Shown here: piece by piece, positions 4,425 to 5,388 of the stretch | Layout: the number at the start of each line of letters is the position of its first letter | How positions within the stretch are numbered: position 1 is the stretch's first letter | Assembly: GCA_017440425.1 (NCBI GenBank) | Contig: JAFSHJ010000224.1 | Span: 1 to 5,388, forward strand | Direction: 5' to 3' | Length of the DNA: 5,388 nt | From: Oscillospiraceae bacterium | GTDB lineage: Bacteria > Bacillota > Clostridia > Oscillospirales > Ruminococcaceae | Position numbers and translations under genes: made by a program | The notes under the pieces: model-generated | Database searches by the model: none | Told to the model about the DNA's origin: nothing | The model's input: only the letters and a program-made list of their open reading frames with translations

Positions 4425-5336
4425 TCAGCAGCTTCGCAGCTTTGCCGCAAAAGCAGAAATAACAAGCGGAAAATAGAGGTTTCGCTCCATATCCCTGCGG
4501 GCTCTGTCGATAGTTTCCGCCATTGCGATGTGGCGTTTATCCACAGCAGCGTTTTCTCCCGTGCAGCGGCATTTCAGCCGCAGCAGCTCCAGCATTCCCG
4601 CAAAGCCCTCCTTGTCTTTTTCAAAACGGGAGAGCAGCGACAGCAACTCCCAGCCGGTGGTGCTGCCAGCAGCGGCATATACAGCCTCCGCCGTCTCCAT
4701 AAGCTCTGCGCTGTGTCTGTCGTTTTGCGGATCCAGCGCCTCGATGCATCTTCCCACGTTCCCCTCAAACATACGGCTCAAGTTTATCAGGGTGGCGTCA
4801 TCCTTATCCGCAAACCTTGCTTTGAGTATATCAAGGCATTCTTCCTGCGAAAATCCGCCTATCTTCACCGGCACAGCTCTGGATATTATTGTCTCCAGCA
4901 TTCTGCTCATGTTATCGCAGGTGATGATGAAGCGCACATATCCGGGGGGCTCTTCCAAAATTTTGAGCAGCGCATTCTGTGCCTGAACGTTCATATTCTG
5001 CCCGTCACAGATGATAAACAAGCGCGCATCTGCCTCGTTTGGGCGAATTCCCGCATCCGTTCTGATTTTGCGTATCTCATCCACGGTTATCATCTTTTCG
5101 CCGTTATCGATGACGGTGATATCCGGATGGGTGCCTGCCATTACCTTTGCGCAGGCGGTACAGCTTCCGCAGCAAGCGTGGGTCACGGGATCTGTGTGAG
5201 GGCAAAACATAGCGGCTGCCATTTTGCGGGCAAGTGTTCTTTTGCCGCAGCCGCGCTCTCCCTCTATGATGATAGCATGATTTTTCCTCTGCGCTGCAAG
5301 CGATAACGCAAGCTCACGACCGCTTAAGCTTTTCAA
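4425..5336 (-). CDS. holB: DNA polymerase III delta-prime subunit (HolB)
   Basis: HolB is part of the clamp loader that places the beta clamp on DNA. Counting from a TTG start at 5336 (303 residues): P-loop GERGCGKRT (26-34), a zinc module with Cys45, Cys56, Cys59 and Cys62 (the last three as CGSCTAC), then THPD, the conserved ALLKILEEPP segment (about 122-131), and SRA at 152-154 where most homologues have SRC. The arginine of that motif, used as a trans-acting finger, is kept. The reading frame stays open to the right edge (GTG at 5387), so the start is uncertain. I prefer TTG 5336 because the upstream residues (FPAHIFVLRSKGGIAG) do not resemble HolB and AGGCGG lies about 10 nt before it. 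A longer form or one starting outside the window cannot be excluded. The ricT gene follows directly. Confidence 0.9.
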   Translation of the reverse strand: MKSLSGRELALSLAAQRKNHAIIIEGERGCGKRTLARKMAAAMFCPHTDPVTHACCGSCTACAKVMAGTHPDITVIDNGEKMITVDEIRKIRTDAGIRPNEADARLFIICDGQNMNVQAQNALLKILEEPPGYVRFIITCDNMSRMLETIISRAVPVKIGGFSQEECLDILKARFADKDDATLINLSRMFEGNVGRCIEALDPQNDRHSAELMETAEAVYAAAGSTTGWELLSLLSRFEKDKEGFAGMLELLRLKCRCTGENAAVDKRHIAMAETIDRARRDMERNLYFPLVISAFAAKLRSC

Positions 5337-5388
5337 TCCCGCTATCCCGCCTTTACTCCGTAATACAAAGATGTGGGCGGGGAACACC

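Noticed and set aside
4401..5306. Long plus-strand open frame (301 codons) opposite holB
   Set aside because: It is antisense to a clear HolB with P-loop and zinc motifs, has no ribosome binding site, and its product is a Cys/His/Arg-rich sequence without family features; it is a by-product of codon bias on the other strand.

Overview
The window reads as chromosomal DNA of a Gram-positive anaerobe of the class Clostridia, probably an Oscillospiraceae/Ruminococcaceae-type gut bacterium. This is inferred from the gene set (DNA polymerase III delta-prime, the PSP1-domain protein RicT/YaaT, an 8-iron ferredoxin, a YabB/TrmN6-type methyltransferase, a Firmicutes-type PnuC), the strong GGAGG ribosome binding sites and the moderate base composition. 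No mobile element, CRISPR array, tRNA or rRNA was seen.

Layout from right to left on the minus strand: holB (about 5336 to 4425), ricT (4379-3516), a 56-residue 2[4Fe-4S] ferredoxin (3433-3263) with its own promoter and a bidirectional terminator, then a tRNA/rRNA adenine-N6-methyltransferase-like gene (3176-2409). This matches the holB-yaaT-yabA-yabB order known from Bacillus subtilis, except that the yabA position holds the ferredoxin. Further left on the minus strand are a YfcE-type metallophosphodiesterase (1291-803), an unrecognised two-helix membrane protein (725-267) and the first 37 codons of pnuC, a nicotinamide riboside-type transporter (112 to the window edge), with a strong promoter and a leader of about 114 nt.

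A single plus-strand unit interrupts this arrangement: three small genes of unknown function (1465-1695, 1724-2092, 2092-2412) under a good sigma-A-like promoter. The first two encode short helical proteins; the third has a charged N-terminus, a proline-rich linker and a C-terminal hydrophobic hairpin. Its last gene runs tail to tail into the methyltransferase gene with a 4-base overlap. Its promoter appears to be back to back with that of the phosphodiesterase, the two -35 boxes overlapping beside an inverted repeat.

The conserved genes serve DNA replication (HolB), RNA processing and developmental control (RicT), electron transfer (ferredoxin), RNA methylation and NAD-precursor uptake. The least explained parts are the three-gene plus-strand unit, the divergent control region at 1347-1416 and the pnuC leader.
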